The translations under genes and the position numbers were made by a program. A stretch of 15,688 bases of DNA. It comes from Ruminococcaceae bacterium UBA6392. GTDB lineage: Bacteria > Bacillota > Clostridia > Oscillospirales > Acutalibacteraceae. Location of the stretch: contig DJQG01000079.1 of NCBI GenBank assembly GCA_002438685.1, positions 1-15,688 on the forward strand, read 5' to 3'. Shown piece by piece: positions 12,756 to 15,688 of the stretch (position 1 is the first letter of the stretch; each line of letters starts with the position of its first letter). The notes beneath the pieces were generated by a model. It searched no databases. It had not been told where the DNA came from and saw only the letters and a list, made by a program, of their open reading frames with translations.

Positions 12756-14789
12756 ATGAAAGCTTTGGATAACAATGAGAACAACGAGATCCTTGAAGAG
12801 AACGCCGAGAATCAGGACGAGCTCGTGCTCGACGAAGACATTGAGCTCGACAAGGATATGAACACCAAGGTCACCGAGGAATACGATGCGAGCCAGATTC
12901 AGGTTCTTGAGGGACTTGAGGCGGTCCGCAAGCGCCCCGGTATGTATATCGGCTCGACGGGTCCGCGCGGCCTGCACCACCTTGTGTATGAGATAGTCGA
13001 CAACTCCATAGACGAAGCTCTCGCGGGCTTCTGCACGAATATCGATGTTGAGATACTCCCGGGCGATGTTATCAGCGTCAAGGATAACGGACGTGGCATC
13101 CCCGTGGGCATGAACGAAAAGATGGGCATCTCCACCGTGACGGTCGTCCTGACAGTTCTGCATGCCGGCGGTAAGTTCGGCGGCAACGGCTACAAAGTCT
13201 CCGGCGGTCTGCACGGCGTCGGCTCGTCCGTCGTCAACGCCCTGTCTGAGTGGCTCGAAGTCGAGGTCGCGCAGAATGGTCATGTCTATCAGCAGCGCTT
13301 CTCGAACGGCGGTCATCCCGACTATGACCTCAAGGAGATAGGCACATCGTCGGCGACAGGCACGACTATACGCTTCAAGCCCGATCCCGAGATTTTCCGC
13401 GAGACCACGGTCTATGATTTCGAGACCCTCGAAAGACACCTGCGCGAGTCCGCGTTTCTCAATGCGGGACTGTGCATAACCCTTGCGGACAGGCGCGACC
13501 CCGATAATATCATCGAGCGCACCTATTGCTACGAGGGCGGACTTTCGAGCTTCGTCGAATATCTGACCACAAGCCGCGGCCAGACTCCCCTGCATGAAAA
13601 GCCGATCCACTTCTCCGCCATGCACGGCGACAGAAGCGCGGAGATCGCCATGCAGTATACAGACAGCTACAACGAGACAATGCTCTCGTTTGCAAACAAC
13701 GTCCACACCGTTGACGGCGGTACTCACGAGACCGGCTTCAAGACCGCTCTGACCCGCGTTTTCAACGACTACGGACGCAAATATTCCATCCTCAAAGACG
13801 GCGACAAGAAGCTCTCGGGCGACGATGTCCGCGAGGGACTGACTGCCGTTATCAGCGTCAAACTCACCGAGGCTCAGTTCGAGGGACAGACCAAGGGCAA
13901 GCTCGGTAACACCGACATAACCCAGCTCGTCTCGACAACGGTCTATGAGAAGCTGATGACCTATTTTGAAGAGAATCCCGCAGTCGCAAAGGCAATATTC
14001 TCGAAGGCTCTCGACGCTTCGCGCGCAAGAGAGGCTGCGAGAAAGGCGCGCGAGCTGGCTCGCCGCAAGTCCGTGCTCGATTCCAACTCCCTGCCCGGCA
14101 AGCTTGCCGACTGCACCGAGCGCGACGCCGAACGCACGGAACTCTACATCGTCGAGGGAGATTCCGCAGGCGGCTCCGCAAAAGAGGGACGCGACAGACG
14201 CTTCCAGGCGATTCTTCCCCTCTGGGGCAAGATGCTCAACGTCGAAAAAGCGAGACTCGACAGAGTTATCGGCAACGAGAAGCTCATGCCTATTGTCATC
14301 GCCCTCGGTACCGGAATCGGCGACGAGTTTGATATAACAAAGCTTCGCTACAACAAGATAGTTATCATGGCGGATGCCGATGTCGACGGCGCACATATCA
14401 GAACGCTGCTGCTGACCTTTTTCTTCCGCTATATGCGCCCGCTTATCGAGCAGGGTCACGTCTATCTCGCTCAGCCCCCGCTGTTCAAAGTCAGCAAGGG
14501 CAAGAAGATAAGATACGCTTTCTCCGACGAGGAGCGCGACCGGTTCATGGAGGAGTTCGGCGGCTCGGGCAGCTGCGATATCCAGAGATACAAAGGTCTC
14601 GGCGAGATGGATGCCGAGCAGCTCTGGGAGACGACAATGGACCCCGACTTCCGCACGATGCTGCGCGTCAATATCGAGGACGCGATGCTCGCGGACGAGA
14701 CGTTCTCCATTCTTATGGGCGACAAGGTCGAGCCGCGCCGCGAGTTCATCGAAACCAATGCAAAATACGTCCAGAATCTGGACATATAA
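12756..14789 (+). CDS. gyrB: DNA gyrase subunit B
   Basis: ATPase subunit of type II topoisomerase that introduces negative supercoils. The 677-residue protein has the GHKL ATPase domain with E79 (YEIVDNS), D110-NGRGIP, GGLHGVGSS (150-158) and the transducer lysine in QTKGKLGN (378-385). The TOPRIM domain has VEGDSAGGSAK (466-476) and the metal-binding DADVDG (540-545). The C-terminal QRYKGLGEMDAEQLW (610-624) is intact. It is GyrB rather than ParE by its N-terminal IQVLEGLEAVRKRPGMYIGST-like block and its gyrA neighbour. Unusual is an acidic N-terminal extension of about 34 residues, rich in Glu, Asp and Asn. ATG 12756 has GGAGAAGGAGG directly upstream; the alternative ATG 12858 would give a normal-length protein, but its AAGGA lies only 1 nt away. 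Confidence 0.97.
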   Translation: MKALDNNENNEILEENAENQDELVLDEDIELDKDMNTKVTEEYDASQIQVLEGLEAVRKRPGMYIGSTGPRGLHHLVYEIVDNSIDEALAGFCTNIDVEILPGDVISVKDNGRGIPVGMNEKMGISTVTVVLTVLHAGGKFGGNGYKVSGGLHGVGSSVVNALSEWLEVEVAQNGHVYQQRFSNGGHPDYDLKEIGTSSATGTTIRFKPDPEIFRETTVYDFETLERHLRESAFLNAGLCITLADRRDPDNIIERTYCYEGGLSSFVEYLTTSRGQTPLHEKPIHFSAMHGDRSAEIAMQYTDSYNETMLSFANNVHTVDGGTHETGFKTALTRVFNDYGRKYSILKDGDKKLSGDDVREGLTAVISVKLTEAQFEGQTKGKLGNTDITQLVSTTVYEKLMTYFEENPAVAKAIFSKALDASRAREAARKARELARRKSVLDSNSLPGKLADCTERDAERTELYIVEGDSAGGSAKEGRDRRFQAILPLWGKMLNVEKARLDRVIGNEKLMPIVIALGTGIGDEFDITKLRYNKIVIMADADVDGAHIRTLLLTFFFRYMRPLIEQGHVYLAQPPLFKVSKGKKIRYAFSDEERDRFMEEFGGSGSCDIQRYKGLGEMDAEQLWETTMDPDFRTMLRVNIEDAMLADETFSILMGDKVEPRREFIETNAKYVQNLDI

Positions 14790-14808
14790 CGGAAAGGAGT
14801 AGATCTCT

Positions 14809-15688
14809 GTGAGCTTTGACGAAGCATATAACGAACAAAAAATAATCAATGTCGAGATCAATAGAGAAGTGCGCAAATCCTTTCTGGATTACTCCATGAC
14901 GGTCATTACCTCGCGCGCTCTGCCCGATGTGCGCGACGGTCTGAAGCCCGTCCACAGACGCATACTTTATACCATGTACGAAAACGGTCTTTATCCGGAC
15001 AAGCCGTACCGTAAGTGCGCGGACACGGTCGGTTCGGTGCTCGGCCGTTACCATCCTCACGGCGACGCCTCCGTCTATGACGCAATGGTGCGTCTGGCGC
15101 AGGACTTCTCCATGAGATATCCGCTCGTTGACGGTCACGGAAACTTCGGTTCCGTCGACGGCGACCCGCCCGCTGCTTACCGTTACACCGAGTCGAAGCT
15201 CAAGAAGCTCTCGCTCGAAATGCTGACGGATATTGACAAGGACACGGTCAATTTTGTCCCGAACTACGACGACCGACTCAAGGAGCCCACGGTTCTCCCA
15301 TCGAGATATCCGAATCTGCTTGTCAACGGCTCCGTCGGTATAGCGGTCGGTATGGCGACGAATATCCCTCCGCACAATCTGCGCGAGGTCGTTGCCGCCA
15401 TGAACTGCCTGATAGATAACCCCGACGCGACGCTCGAGGAGCTTATGACTTATCTGCCCGGTCCCGATTTCCCGACCCGCGGCATAATTATGGGCAGAGC
15501 GGGCATCCGCGCCGCCTACGGCACAGGCCGTGGCAAGATTATAGTCCGCGCCCGCGCCGAGATAGTTGAGACAAAGGGCGACCGCCACAAGATAGTCGTC
15601 ACAGAGATCCCTTACGGAGTCAACAAGGCGAAGCTCATCGAGAGCATAGCCGACCTCGTTAAGGACAAGCGCATCGAGGGTATCTCCG
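14809..15688 (+). CDS. gyrA: DNA gyrase subunit A, 3' part beyond the window
   Basis: Cleavage-rejoining subunit of gyrase, truncated by the window edge after 293 codons, with an open frame to the end. It begins with GTG 14809, with AAAGGAG (14793-14799) 9 nt upstream; no in-frame ATG fits the family's N-terminus. The winged-helix domain has DYSMTVITSRALPDVRDG (27-44) and the catalytic tyrosine Y126 in PAAYRYTES, where most GyrA proteins have AAMRYTE. The quinolone-determining region reads YHPHGDASVYD (81-91), so the position of E. coli Ser83 is alanine (A87) and that of Asp87 is D91. The tower domain begins near residue 150. The gene follows gyrB by 19 nt in the same operon. Confidence 0.97.
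   Translation, partial: MSFDEAYNEQKIINVEINREVRKSFLDYSMTVITSRALPDVRDGLKPVHRRILYTMYENGLYPDKPYRKCADTVGSVLGRYHPHGDASVYDAMVRLAQDFSMRYPLVDGHGNFGSVDGDPPAAYRYTESKLKKLSLEMLTDIDKDTVNFVPNYDDRLKEPTVLPSRYPNLLVNGSVGIAVGMATNIPPHNLREVVAAMNCLIDNPDATLEELMTYLPGPDFPTRGIIMGRAGIRAAYGTGRGKIIVRARAEIVETKGDRHKIVVTEIPYGVNKAKLIESIADLVKDKRIEGIS

Noticed and set aside
11838..12784. 315-codon minus-strand frame opposite the gene before gyrB
   Set aside because: It would start inside gyrB and run over the ribosome binding site of the plus gene; the plus frame has AAGGAG and operon context.
12735..14876. 713-codon open frame on the minus strand opposite gyrB
   Set aside because: It is longer than gyrB but mirrors it exactly, has no recognisable motif, and arises from biased codon use; gyrB has every family motif and a strong ribosome binding site.
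14746..15588. 280-codon minus-strand frame opposite gyrA
   Set aside because: Antisense shadow of an unmistakable gyrA with its catalytic tyrosine and GTG start.

Overview
The window looks like a chromosomal segment of a Gram-positive, anaerobic Clostridia bacterium, probably of the Oscillospiraceae/Ruminococcaceae type. Codons are mostly G/C-ending with frequent ATA and AGA, Shine-Dalgarno sites are strong (AAGGAG-like), promoters are sigma-A-like, often with extended -10 elements, and short GTAGGG-headed palindromic repeats lie between genes. The taxonomic call rests on gene content and style, not on a marker search. No rRNA, tRNA, CRISPR, insertion sequence or phage gene is visible.

Layout. 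(1) 1-171: repeat-rich intergenic DNA ending in a minus-strand terminator. (2) 172-1038 (-): membrane-anchored D-Ala-D-Ala carboxypeptidase of the VanY/M15B type, divergent from (3) 1154-2395 (+): a membrane-embedded M28 zinc peptidase. (4) 2594-3439 (+): an unrecognised lipoprotein with its own promoter and terminator. (5) 3500-5044 (+): ComM/YifB AAA+ ATPase. (6) 5248-7126 (+): a two-gene unit of a zinc-finger/DUF2628 membrane protein and galU, bounded by an extended -10 promoter and a textbook terminator. (7) 7397-9044 (-): Nudix hydrolase and CDF metal exporter, read as one unit. (8) 9045-9407: 363 bp without a gene, holding a palindromic repeat and terminator hairpins. (9) 9408-11627 (-): argS preceded by a DUF1934 (YwiB-like) gene. 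(10) 11852-15688 (+): a gene of unknown function, gyrB and the first 293 codons of gyrA, read as one operon divergent from (9).

The genes are mainly housekeeping: envelope remodelling (carboxypeptidase, GalU for UDP-glucose), DNA topology and uptake (gyrase, ComM), translation (ArgRS), metal and nucleotide hygiene (CDF, Nudix). I see no defence island, biosynthetic cluster or clearly new multi-gene system. The parts most worth a second look are the M28 peptidase whose metal-binding fold is interrupted by two membrane hairpins, the unknown gene at the head of the gyrase operon with an AT-rich palindrome over its predicted promoter, the natural alanine at the main quinolone-contact position of GyrA, the zinc-finger membrane protein tied to galU, and the GTAGGG palindromic repeats.
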